Positions 32,630 to 43,499 of a stretch of DNA of 64,000 nucleotides are shown here, in pieces (positions within the stretch are counted from its first letter, which is position 1; each line of letters opens with the position of its first letter). The position numbers were made by a program, and so were the translations under genes. A model generated the notes under the pieces. That model did not search any database, was not told where the DNA came from, and worked only from the letters and a program-made list of their open reading frames with translations. The DNA lies in the NCBI GenBank assembly GCA_033807695.1, contig CM066305.1:4278001-4342000 (forward strand), written 5' to 3'. This DNA comes from Daedaleopsis sinensis. Lineage: Eukaryota > Basidiomycota > Agaricomycetes > Polyporales > Polyporaceae.

Positions 32630-33610
32630 TGGACCAGTCCGAAAGTACTGGCGCGGTAGCTGCTGTCAAGGAGATTGGGGATGGCGATCGGTGAATGGCG
32701 CGAGCGCCACGGGCGTCGTCGTTCGGGGCATCTAGCTACACGCGGAGATTCGTTGGACGAAGAGGGGCAGCATCTCGCAGCATTCGAACGTCGCATGCAG
32801 ACGTGATCACTGGGGAGAGCCCTGCGCTGGCTTGTAGTCGACTGCGAGGAGAACGACGCGGGGAAGAGAGGGGAGACGGATTCAGGTTCTCAGGGTGTCT
32901 TGACGAACGGACGGACGTGCGAATGAGGACTGCGAGACGGCGCATGCGGCGACGACGAAGTCATGGCAGGGAGATGGTGAGCACGGCACAGATGGGAGCG
33001 ATAAGCTGGAGCTCGCCGAGCGTGCGTTCTAGCTCCCCCGCGCGCTTCATCCGTGTACAAGGCTGAAGTCAAGGTACCCACGTTCAAGTCAAGGAGGAGC
33101 GCACCGAGCGTCGCCGAGTGAGCTTGTCTGGTCATGGAGCATCCGGTTGCACGTGGGGATCCGTCGGAGGAAGGAGAGCGTTCGGACGCGGCTTGAACGG
33201 GCGTAGGAGCGGCGTGCAGTGCTCCTGGTCCTCCCCGGACGTGACGTGTGAATGATCAGGGGGCATGCGTCGACGTGTCGACAGCGTGTCTGTCGGGGCT
33301 GCCGCAAGGAGGTGCAGGGCAAACTCGCGGTGCCCGCGGAGGACAACGCACAGTCGTCCGGGAAGGCTGAGACAAACGGGGCGGCGGATGGATCCCTACC
33401 GCCGTCCTCAGTCGTGTCCTGGTGCGGTGCAAGGACGAGGTCCTACATGTGGATGTCGTTGAAGACGAGAGGGGCGGCTTGATCTCAACGAGCTGGGGGT
33501 CGAGCCGAGATTAATGAGGACAGATCTTGAGCGTTGACTAGAGAAGACGACTCCGCTGATGGCTGTCGGCGATGTGGAAGGTGTGATGAACGCAGCGTTG
33601 CTGTCATGGA
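32630..33610 (-). pseudogene. Second decayed copy of the 394-residue gene
   Basis: Matches the intact gene at 46722-47906 and the decayed copy at 26990-28560. The CAGTCCGAAAGTACTGGCGC-like block is at 32638, the GCTTGTAGTCGACT block (corresponding to the VDYKHG coding text) at 32830, and the N-terminal HDSNAAFITPSTSPT...SSQRSRS segment at about 33610-33500. Frames are broken throughout. Its right half is almost identical to the first decayed copy, so one arose from the other recently, or gene conversion has occurred. Confidence 0.75.
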
Positions 33611-33833
33611 GGATGTATGGCGGCCAGATCGCTGCCGAGTCGAGTAGACGTAGTATCGACTGAGTCAAGGTGGGTGTCTCGTCATAACCGCAAAGCCTTT
33701 GAAGGTAGAGCAGACGCGAGCTTCAATGCCGTGTGCAGAGAGGAGATAAATAGATGGAAACGATCAGGGAGGATGTGCGTACCTGTGCGACCCGATGCAC
33801 GCGATGTCCGCCCAGTGTCCAGCTCTCCCCTCC
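33157..33833. repeat. Segmental duplication, copy 2
   Basis: Partner of 28105-28790, with only scattered single-base differences over about 0.7 kb. It covers the N-terminal half of the second decayed copy and the beginning of the flank towards segment X. Confidence 0.85.
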
Positions 33834-35760
33834 CTCAAGCTTCAAGCTCGACCTCAGGATCAGGCAAGACATCGTCTTCAAAGTATTACTCGGTGGATCG
33901 AGCCCAGCGGCGGAGGCAGTCTCGATCCAGGAAGAGATGGATTATTTGTTTGCATGGGCGGTATCCATTGTCGGATTGCCTACAGCGAGATGAGCTTTCT
34001 GCACGTTAGACATGAGTTCAAAGCTACGTACCATGCAAATGCGTGCTTATTACACAGATTAGTTCAGTATTCGTCCCAGTTGATGTCGATCGGTGTGCAG
34101 ACAGCGCGCGGAGATCATGCAGTGGTCGACGTCGTGGATGAAGGAGAAAGGTCGCATAGCCGCCGGTCACCCCTCTTGGTCTGTCACGGTCATCCCGTCC
34201 CTTCTTCTCTGTCCTTAAAAAATCTCTCTGGCACTTGCAGTTTCTTTCATCATACTCGCGACTCGTTCGGCGTGGTGAGCACCGTCCAAGTTGGTGTAAG
34301 AGGAGCGTGGGCGGCTGGTGCACGCTCTCTCTCGAGCGGCAGACAAGGGTTCGGGGAGAGGTATGAACTACGCTAAGCTCTTGCGAGTGTATACATTCAG
34401 GAAACCTATGGGGTTTGCGAGTATACCGAGGGTCTCCGACCTCTGTCGGGTCATTGAATGGGCATCTCGGTTCAACGAGTTTACTTACTTCCATTGACTG
34501 ACTATATGCGCGCAGGATACAGACTTGTACCACGCCGCAGGCGCGATCCTCTCACTGGAATCCGCCATGGCGAGAGTTGACAAGACGCGACGAGAGCGGG
34601 CGCCCATCCTCCTGACAGCCTTGCTCCCGACCACCACCACCACCACGACCTTGGACCTGCGCTTGTCTCCCTTTGCACGACTCGTTCTCATTTCTGCCAC
34701 TCCTGCACTTTGTCTGCAGGCTCTACTCGATCTAGGTAGCAAATGCTCACCTGGATCTTTCACAAGCTGCTCACGAAGCCGTATAACTCTCTACTCACTG
34801 GGATATTGTATCAGGGACGGTCACTGGCAGTGGACGAGTCTCTGGGTTTTCTTTGCTCCACAAACGATCCCCTCTCTGGTACACACCTTGCATGTTCCTA
34901 GGATCTCAGCACGTCTAATCTCTTGCTTTGCCATTCGGACGGTTCTACGACTCCAATCGCCCGACCCTGGCTTCGAATGTCGTACTCGACAGGTATGACC
35001 AGGGATGGCAGCGAAAGCGGACACGAAATTCGACACAGGTATGTACTTTCCGCCGTGTCCACATCCCGCCTCCGCTCTCTCCCCATACACAAATCTCCAC
35101 CCTCGACGGAGCCTCTCTGGACCTACTGACCACGAAATTAGACGTGTACGCACGGGTGACATGTCAAACATGTACCACACGCCCTGTTTGTGCTTCAAAG
35201 AAGCCCAGCCTGGGCTTGCTGTCGCTCTCAGAACAACTCCCTGTGTACTCTGTACTGTGCTCACGATCTAGGACCCTCACGTTCGCTCTCTGCGACGCTC
35301 GGGGGCTTGCTTGAAGCTGGAGGAAGACCGGTGTGACAATGATAGAGGCCGTCTGCAGGTAGATCAAGCCAGGTCCGTACCTTGGACTCTTCTCTCGCCC
35401 CCGGGAACACCCAAGTCAACTCGCCTCCGCGCTCGGGATTTCTGGATAGCTCCATGCCCGCACTTTCCGCATGCACGCGGCTCGACTGGGACACGCACAA
35501 CGATGTGAGCACACGGATGTGGTCGATGCGCGACTCGGGTACGTATCATACAGCTTCTTCGCATTCACAAGACACCCAGTCCCCTCATACATTCCTTTGT
35601 CGCCGTCGTGTCTCTTAGGTTGCAGCTCGAGAGGGGCAGACGACAGGTACGCACTTACGCACTCCTGGTGGCACTCATTCCTGTCGTCCTCCTTCGCGCT
35701 GCTGCTAAACGACTGTATCACCACGACAAAACCTTTTCAGAAGACGTACGAGCGGAGATA
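33615..35760 (+). repeat. Repeated segment X, copy 2 (degenerate)
   Basis: Second copy of segment X. The VGGWxTLxLxRQT-like block is at about 34230-34360, followed by GAGAG/GTATGAAC. The exon-like piece after TATATGCGCGCAG near 34510 encodes TDLYHAAG ... DKTRRERAPILLTALLPTTTT, matching copy 3 near 43905 (TDLYYAAG ... DKTRREWTPFLLTALLPTTTT). The GCTCGGGATTTCTGGATAGC block is near 35430. Stops and shifts prevent a full-length reading. Confidence 0.6.
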
Positions 35761-35931
35761 GTACCTAAACGGGCGCGATGATAACCGCGCGAACAATTGT
35801 GGGTGGCACACTCGCGATTCCAGTGAATGCATGGACGTTTGAACAGCACGGAGTAGACGTAGAAGCGAGTACGCATCTTGCAAGATATAACGAGGTAACT
35901 TGCGCATTGGAACATCCGTTGACCGCATACT

Positions 35932-36915
35932 CTAGAGCACCTCGATCCGCGCGGGGAACTCGAGCTCGTCCGCGTTCGCATCCCGCTTGAACCTGTTCGG
36001 GACCCGGAACCGCACGTCCCTCTGCCCTGCCCGCCGCAGCACATACTCCATCCCGTCCCTCAGCACGAACTTCTCCTCGCCAGGCACCATGTCGCCCCTC
36101 GCCCGTGCCCAGGGAGCGCTCTGCTCCATCGACTCCACCCGCATGGCCGGCATACCGAAGGCGTTGGGGAGGGACCAGAGGTCGAACGCGAACGGGGAGT
36201 TGACGGGCTCGCCCGTCGCGGCGCCCACGATGTCCATGCAGTACTCGCGCCGGTTGAACGCCCCAGGGAATAGCCGGATCGAGTACGCGCTCTGTGGGAT
36301 CGCGCGGACGAACACCCCAGGCGCGTCCGGGCTGCGCGGCTTCCGCTGTGAACGAAGAGATCAGCATGACCATTGGCGCGACTGTTGGAAGGCGAGAGGG
36401 TCGAACGCGTACCCCGGTGAGCCTGCTCTGGGGGGCATCTAACTGACGGGTTGCGGCGGCGATGAGAGCTTGGGCGTGCTCTGGGGACTGCACCACGGCG
36501 GCAAACTCCTTGTCGAGCCACGCGGGGAGCCCTTCCTCCGGCCCGTCGTACTCACAGGCGGACCCGGTGGCGACGAGCTCGTAGTCGTTACGTGGCGTGA
36601 AGTTGGGGAATCGCTGTGTGCTCTTCTCGATGAAGATCTCACGCATCGTTGCTGTGGAGGGAGGAATGACCGGAATAGCAGCGACCGGGGCCTGGTTTCG
36701 AGAAGGCGCAGGGGACGACTCCGGTTGCGTGGACGACGAGCCGCTGTTTGACGGGGTGGATTTCGAGGACGCCTGCGATGGCCTGTTCTTGTCGTATGGG
36801 GTGTGTCTCTCGCTTTTCTGTACGGTTGGAGGCGTAACCATCGACTCGCGCACCAGTGACTCGAGGGACGAGAACTCACCTTAACCACCGCTGCTTTAGT
36901 ACGTCTAGCAGACAT
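35932..36915 (-). CDS. Uncharacterised three-exon protein
   Basis: Exons on the minus strand: 36880-36915, 36413-36817 and 35932-36345 (introns 62 and 67 nt, all phase 0), giving 284 residues starting MSARRTKAAVVK. Residues about 15-65 are Ser/Pro-rich and probably disordered. The remainder (IFIEKSTQRFPNFTPRNDYELVATG ... LPAWLDKEF ... YCMDIVGAATG ... FDLWSLPNAFGMPAM ... EFPARIEVL) is well mixed and looks globular, with no signal peptide or membrane segment. I do not recognise the family. The 3' end lies just beyond segment X, and the codon use is much more GC-rich than the neighbouring repeats, consistent with a gene under selection. Confidence 0.72.
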
Positions 36916-37723
36916 GTTGGCAGACGAGAGGAAGACTGCGAGGTAGGCGTGGCAGTCAAGCGCAAGGTGCGCGTACTGTTGACTAGGATTATATAGCCCA
37001 GCGTCAAGATCATACCTGCTTTGTTCGAGGTTGCAGTTCATTGTGCTCTATGGATGTCGCTCAATAGGTGATATTTGTTGCTATTGACATCTTGAACATC
37101 AAAGGGTAATGTCGGCTATTAGCAATCGTCACGGTGCGAGATCTGTGCGTACGTGTTACGTGGGGAGCTTGATATTGGAGAGCAAGTAACACGAGCTTAA
37201 CCTTCGCAACTTCGCACTTCCCCTCAGGTTCGACACGCAGAAAGCCATCGATGTCAACCGCCGTCTGTCATTTCCGCGCCCAGGTTTTCGTCCGTACATC
37301 AGCTTCATACTCTGCCGAGGAACACGGTCCTCACCATCCCGCCAAGTCAACGCTTCAGGCTCCCCTTGGGCTCTCTCCTTCTCCGACATCACCCGCTCAC
37401 CCGCCTCCTCGCTGAGATCGTCCGGTCCAGTCCAGCCTGATTGCTAGTGCGAGTGCCAGTTCAAGTCGCAGCCGCAGTCGCATGCGGCCGCCCTCCCTGA
37501 GGTCCACGGCCTCAACCGCGATAAACACCGGAAGTGGGGGTCAAGTCCAATCGTCTCTAGGTATTGTGCCCATGCGCATGTAGCAAGTCCGATAGAGGGA
37601 AGAAAGTAATATACGGTGACGGTCAGAGAGCGTGACAACAATGGGTGGTACATTACGGTGAGCGGAGACAGTGTAGGCAAGAAGGGAATATCCTGAATTT
37701 AGTATGCTCGAGATGCATCAGTA
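36916..37723. other. Intergenic region with a transporter fragment
   Basis: AT-richer DNA upstream of the three-exon gene, then a GC-rich patch (37385-37540) related to the 3' end of the siderophore transporter pseudogene. The rest shows no gene. Confidence 0.5.
37385..37540 (-). pseudogene. Fragment of the siderophore transporter 3' end
   Basis: The words CAGTCGCATGCGGCCGC and GAGGTCCACGGCCTCAACCGCG match 40310-40360 inside the last exon of the transporter pseudogene (40219-43304), along with more diverged flanking text. It is only about 150 bp long and cannot be functional. Confidence 0.65.
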
Positions 37724-39469
37724 TCAGTAGTCTGGATACGGAGGAGGTAGCGTCGAGAGCGTCGACTCGTTCTCGCCCTCAGCAGTAACGCGCGCACGCG
37801 CGCGTTCGCGTGCGATCCCGCCTCCTGCGAGGCTGACTCCTGCATCCACTTCGACTCTTCGTGGTCTTCCGTGTCCACCAAGCTCACCCAGAGTCGACTG
37901 GTAGGGGTATATCCGGGTATGTGACCAAAAGCGTCCTGAACGAGGAGGTGGGTGGGTGGCACCCTCCTCCGGGAGAGCGAGTCGCTCTCGAGAGCTTTCT
38001 AAAGGTGTAGGAAGGAGGATATGCTCCGTGTGTCCGGGAGCGCCGCCTGGCATCCCTCCAGTTCGCAGCGACGTCCGCACTTTCGGGCTGCCAGTGCCAG
38101 AGCCGACCGGAGGTGTTGTCAGTGACTCTTGGTGGTCATCGACGACGGGGTGTGACCTCACGCCGCTGGCGTGTTGCTCGACAATGCCATGGAATGGTGA
38201 TCCCGTAGCGGTGGCCGGATGCGAGGCCTCCGTCGCTTCGGCGTCCATGGGATAGATATGGGATTGAGACGAGTTATAGGAATGCATAGCCGGGCTATTG
38301 ATTTGGTTTTTCTGTATGTCTGCGTCGCCGTGATAGAGCCAATGATCCGGTGGGTATGGATGGATCTCCTCTACAGGTGACATCAGCTGACCTCGTACGA
38401 CAAGGTAGTAGGTGAGTGTACAGGACTTACCCAGAGCACGAGAATTGCGCCGCCTTCGAACGTACAATATGATAGCTAGCACCGCTATCAATACGGTGCA
38501 AAGAGCAGTCGAGAGCCCAACAATCGCGGCCTTTCCCATAGGATGACTGGAGGTTGTAGCTTGTGAAACCATGCTGTGGGAAGCTGCGGACGTCTCCGGG
38601 AGGATCGTCGATGATGCGGTGACGTCCGAGAGGCTGTCGATAGGTGCAGACGGTAAGATTGATAGAGTAGGACTGAAGTGGGAAGTTGTAGACGTCTCCG
38701 AGCGGATCGTCGATGATGCGGCGACAACCGGGAGGCTGTCGATAGGCCCGGGTGTAAGCGATAAGAGTGATAGAGTAGCAAGACTGGAAGCACTTGTCGC
38801 GCTGATCGCATTGGAAGACCATAGATTTGAAGTGATAGTTGAGTGCGGATGCCCTGTCTCTGCGGATTTAACAGGCGCAGGGGATAATGAAGTAGAAGGT
38901 AGAGGTGGGGCTGTCGGAGCAGAAGAAGAGGAAGGGGAGGTTGCAATTGAGGCTCGGTCTGATCCGAAGTGTTTCACACTGGTACTCGCTATCGGGTCTT
39001 GAGAGCTGGACGAACTCGAGTCTAAGCAACTGCTGTCAGAGCTACTCGACACAATGAACCGTGCGGATAGTGTGTTCGAGATACTGTCGGTGATGATGAT
39101 CTGGCCACTGGTTCCGGCTGGATAGTCTAGCGTCCACGGATAGGACCCTGTCCATGTTTCAGGCTGGACGTGGCTATTTGGCCGAAGCAATTCGCGACGA
39201 AATAAGGCCCTGGATGATGTTGACGGGATGATAGACACAATGTATGGTGGGGTGCCACCGGACCATGTCATAGTGACAGGTACGCACTGTCGTATGTCCG
39301 GAAGGGATGTGAAAGAGAAGTCGAGTTCTGTTGCTCTTCGGCTTTGGGATGGCATGTTAGACGTGTTCGGGTCTACACCCAGCGTAACAGAAAACCTAGC
39401 ACGGTAGAGGAGAGATAGCCTGAACGAGGTAAGACACAGTTGAGGCGGGGAGACTCGTAGCAAAGGCAT
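37724..39469 (-). CDS. Single-pass Ser/Thr-rich membrane protein
   Basis: An open frame of 581 residues from the ATG at 39469. Alternative ATGs are at 39490 and about 39355, and the frame is open further upstream without ATG. The N-terminus is hydrophobic enough to act as a weak signal sequence. A short beta-rich domain follows (FSFTSLPDIRQCVPVTMTWSGG ... TPPYIVSIIP), then about 170 residues of Ser/Thr/Pro-rich stalk with repeated SLPVVAASSTI / SLSDVTASSTI motifs. Next come one clear transmembrane helix (AAIVGLSTALCTVLIAVLAI) with a RRRR stop-transfer, and a disordered cytoplasmic tail ending in PPPYPDY. This layout is common in fungal cell-surface sensor-like proteins. The function is unknown. 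A GTAAGT donor after RALG (about 38430) could start a short intron. Confidence 0.7.
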   Translation of the reverse strand: MPLLRVSPPQLCLTSFRLSLLYRARFSVTLGVDPNTSNMPSQSRRATELDFSFTSLPDIRQCVPVTMTWSGGTPPYIVSIIPSTSSRALFRRELLRPNSHVQPETWTGSYPWTLDYPAGTSGQIIITDSISNTLSARFIVSSSSDSSCLDSSSSSSQDPIASTSVKHFGSDRASIATSPSSSSAPTAPPLPSTSLSPAPVKSAETGHPHSTITSNLWSSNAISATSASSLATLSLLSLTPGPIDSLPVVAASSTIRSETSTTSHFSPTLSILPSAPIDSLSDVTASSTILPETSAASHSMVSQATTSSHPMGKAAIVGLSTALCTVLIAVLAIILYVRRRRNSRALGKSCTLTYYLVVRGQLMSPVEEIHPYPPDHWLYHGDADIQKNQINSPAMHSYNSSQSHIYPMDAEATEASHPATATGSPFHGIVEQHASGVRSHPVVDDHQESLTTPPVGSGTGSPKVRTSLRTGGMPGGAPGHTEHILLPTPLESSRERLALPEEGATHPPPRSGRFWSHTRIYPYQSTLGELGGHGRPRRVEVDAGVSLAGGGIARERARARVTAEGENESTLSTLPPPYPDY

Positions 39470-40218
39470 TGAGTCGACTCGGATATTCATATACCTCGCA
39501 CATCGACCGTTGCAATAGCTACATCTAGCGTGCACACTGTTCGTTGTCAATGAGTATGATGAACTGCTCAACGATACATGCCAAGACTCACTTTCCGATT
39601 ACCCATATGACAAGACATAGATGCTCCACATATAATATCACAGTGTGTGCAATGTCGGTATTGCGGACAATCGTAGTAGTCGCAAGGAGTGTTAAAATAT
39701 GACCATCCGAGTCAGCTCTACGTCACGAAGGGTGTGTAGTGGAGTATACCGTTGCGGCTCCCCAACCTTACGGAATAGCCGCTCCGAAGAGGCTAATGCA
39801 GAGCAGGTCCAAAAGAATCAGCAACCTGTTTAACTGATGGCACTCAAGGATCTGTCTTTGTTAGATGTGTCTTGGTGTTTGGCAGATGGTCGATGACGGT
39901 TGCAATCTTCCCGAGCTTCAACTGAGCGTAACGGAATGTTCGTTGTCTGCTTGTGCTAGCCGTACTATTTGAGTGATTCCCGCATATCGATTGGCTGTAG
40001 TCAGTACCATGTGAGCACCTGTTAGTTTTCCGCTACCAAACAGTGTTCTAGCCAATTCACTTAGGCTCTAGGGAAGGGCAGTTCGCTCACCTTCCGACTC
40101 GGAGAGACCCACGGACCACTGCCTGCTGATTAGTTCATGAAATCGTTTGTGACATGAGAACACGAAGCAGGTGCAGCCATGCGGTGGTCGACTACTGACT
40201 ATTCGCTATTCACGCCAT
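39470..40218. other. Intergenic spacer
   Basis: AT-richer spacer upstream of the membrane-protein gene and downstream of the transporter pseudogene. I see no gene, repeat or RNA in it. Confidence 0.5.
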
Positions 40219-43200
40219 TCACACCGCCGCGTGGTTCCCCTTCTCGGACCTCACCCACTCACCGCCCACCTCGCTCCGAGTCTCCCACGATGCATCGCCA
40301 GTTCGAGTCGTAGCTGCAGTCGCATGCGGCCGCTCGCCCCTCAGGTCCACGGCCTCGACCGCGTTCTGCTGGTCACCGAGGTACCAGTCAGGCATGAAGA
40401 GCGAGAGCACCGAGGCCGCGATCAGCAGGAGCTTCATGACATCCCCGTACGCTGTAGCGTTCGTAGTCAGCATGCAGCATGCAGCGATGAACCGAGAACG
40501 AGAACGGGAACGGGATCGAGAACGGGAACGAAGAACGGACACGCACCAGAGATGACGCCCTGGCGCGTGGGGTCGTCGTACGGGTAGGCCATGACTTCCA
40601 TAATGCTCCCAAAGAGCCCCGCGCGCGTCGTCGCGTCGACGCCTGGCAGATGCTCCGCGAGCTTCCGCGGTATCGTGTTCGTCTAGATCGCACCCACTGC
40701 AGACAGTCTAGTTAGCACGCACGGCATTGAGGGCACATATCAAGAAGACGACCCACCGACCGCGCTCCCGACCGCCCCGCCGATCTCCGTCCAGAGCAGG
40801 ACCATCGCGGTCGTGATCGCCATGTCCGCGTGCGGCACGGCCGCCTGCGCGGCGACGGTCGAGCACACCGCTGCGAACCCGCCGCCCATGCCCTGCAGGA
40901 TCTGCGTCCAGACGATCTCGGCGTCCGAGCCGTTTGCGCCGCGCGAGTGGATCATCAGGCCGACACCGCTGTGAGCTCGTCAGTCGATGATCGGCGGGGA
41001 CGGGCGAGGGACTGGAACGGGACGTACAGGAGATGGATGGCGAGGCCGAGGACGAGCACCCATTTGTAGCGGTGGAGGAACTGCAGGGAGACGCCGGCGA
41101 TGATACCGAACACGGTCAGCGCGACGGACTGCGTTTGGTTGAAATACGTCGCGTCGAGGAACGTCCTGGAGGAGCTGTCGTCAGGAACGGATCGAGACAC
41201 GTGGCTTAGGGCCGGGGGAGACGTACCACTGCCGGGTGATAAGGATGAACGAGTAGAGGTACACCGTCGTGACGTAGTACGAGAACTGCGCGGGCGATAA
41301 GCATCTCACATGGACCGCTGGCTCACGAATACGTACATAGTCGAAGAAACCAACCCACGCAGCGATGACCACTGTCCGGTTCACGAGCAGCCGCTTTGCA
41401 AAATTGAACTCCCAGAACATGATCCCGGGCAGAATAATACACTCTACGACAATCATCGCGATCATAGAAGCTGCAAGCAAGAGTCAATTGGCAAGGATAC
41501 ACACGGTGCAAGCTAACGACGCACGGTTGCTCCGCGCTGCTCGAAAGCGTGAACGGGAGGAGAATGAGCGCGACGCTCGTCCCGACGAGCAAGAGCCCGA
41601 CGACGTCGAGCTGCTGCGCGAACGTCCACGCACGCTGCGCGAGCGGGAACCACACGCGCCGGAGCTCAATATCCGGCTTAGAGGTCGGCGAAGCGATCAG
41701 CCCGAGCGTGCGCGCCTTGTGCTCCGCCCAGAAGAGGTGACGATGAGCGGCGACAGCGAGACTGGGACGAGGATCGCGAACATGCCGTCTGCGATGCGGA
41801 GAGTCAGCAGGGCACCTCGATAACACGGACGAGAGGAAAGGGGAACGTACAGCCCCATCGCCAGCCCCATTGGTCGGGCCTGAGGACGGAGGTGGACAAC
41901 GTTCGGGCCGATGAAGGTGTTGATGATGAACGGCGCGGAGGTGAGACCCGAGACGAGGCCACGCCATTTGAGGGTGGTGATGTCGGCGACGATGACTGAC
42001 GTGAGCAGCTGCAGCCCTCTGCGAGGACGTTAGCGGGAAAAAGTGAGGCGTCTCGTCTAGGAGACACGTACGTGTATCCGCTGTGATGGTGAGGGTCGGT
42101 CAATCAATGTCGGATCGCACACTTACATAGCGTAGAGAATGATGCCCACGGCGAGGGCACCGACGGAATGAGCGGAGGTTATCACGATATACCCTGTGAA
42201 GAGCGTGATGTGAGCGGCGCATAGGGAGTAGTAGTCGCACCAACATGCATACTAGAACATAAAAGGTCACTGGAAACACGGGTGTGAGCGTGTGCAGGAT
42301 ACAGGCAGGGATCAGTATGAAAACGTACGGACGAGGAGATAGGCCTGGGCGCGCGACTTGAAATCCGCAAACTTTGCGATCACAGGCTTAGTGCATGCGA
42401 CTTTGGGCGAGTACACAGGGAACATATCAGTGCACTGTACACACAGAGATGCAATAGTTACGCACTGATCACGGACTGCGCGACCTGAATGGTCAAAATG
42501 AGACTATGCTTGTCGTACGCCGATGCGGCGAACGGTCGGAGGTACTAGTTATAGGTGGTCCGTCCGTCGAGCAAGTAGATGTAGGACGCGAGGGCGATCC
42601 TGTATGACGCAGATGTGAGAATGGCACATTGTGAATAGACCAGCGGCCCGGGATCGAAGAAGAGACAAGGCCTTTCGGTGAACGACACGGAGTGCGTGCC
42701 AGCAGCGTGCCATACGGGCGACGAAGTCGTCATCGGAGGAGCATGCTAGGGACGACATAGAGCTATCGGTGAAGATATCCGAGTCGTCGTACTCACGGCG
42801 CCATGCGAGGCCTGATGACCGCGCACGGTCGTACGCAGCGCGAGAGGCGGAATTATGCAGGTGCCGCCTGATTTCGCAGCCGGCCCCGATAGTCAAAACA
42901 TTTGGGATCCATATGATTGTGGCGTGGCCGCAGAGAAGCGTTCGCGGGAGGGTACGCGAGAATAACTCGAAAGGACAAGTGAATGGTGCATCCACACGAA
43001 GTTCGGGAGCATGCTGAGGCATACTCCCGGACTTCGAGTTTCAAAGGCATTTTTAGGCAGAAGACTAACGCGTCTTGTACGCGACAGAAATGTGAAAGGC
43101 GAGGGGGCGAGGACAGGGAGCAATAACCGCGACGTACCCAACGAAAAGGAACCATTTTGAGTAGCGGTCATAGACCTTAGCCTCTACGGCGACGAGGCCA

Positions 43201-43304
43201 AAATGGGCATCCTCCTCAGCTGCAAGCTCCTGCTGGATGTGGGTGTCAAGGGTCAGGACTGTGTCCACGGCAAGGCCATTGTGTTGTTCTCGGTCGTCAG
43301 ACAT
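40219..43304 (-). pseudogene. Siderophore-iron MFS transporter, inactivated
   Basis: Exon pieces on the minus strand reconstruct a fungal ARN/SIT-type transporter. They include an N-terminus MSDDREQ...EAKVYDRYSKWFLFVG, YIYLLDGRTTYN, SLILTIQVAQSVI, AKPVIAKFADFKSRAQAYLL, DITTLKWRGL, FAILVPVSLSPLIVT, FWAEHKARTLGLI, FWEFNFAKRLLVNR, YLYSFILITRQW, TYFNQTQSVALTVFGIIAG, a block with GANGSDAEIVWTQILQG, and a last exon AYGDVMKLLLIAA. Conserved introns separate them. Disruptions: a TAG after TTYN (42545-42547), a frameshift near 41885 before the RPDQWGWRWG segment, a single-base loss near 41735 (IVT/LFW), and a TAG replacing the Trp codon in AIWTNTIPRK (40683-40685). The intron before YIYLLDG is about 500 bp, far longer than the others, so it may hold an insertion. 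Intact relatives import ferric siderophores at the plasma membrane. Confidence 0.88.
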
Positions 43305-43499
43305 CGCGTCTCCGGCGGTCGCGAGCAAGCTTGGGCGGCTCGGGAGAGCGTGGGGGAGGTGGAAGAGCGGAGTATCGGGGAACGCATGGGAGATGGGAGT
43401 ATATACGAGTGCATGTGCGAGCGGGAGAGAGAGAGCTCGAGGAGATGTTCTTACTGCAATCGAGGACGAGCGAGTGATGAGTGGGTCATTGACGTAATC

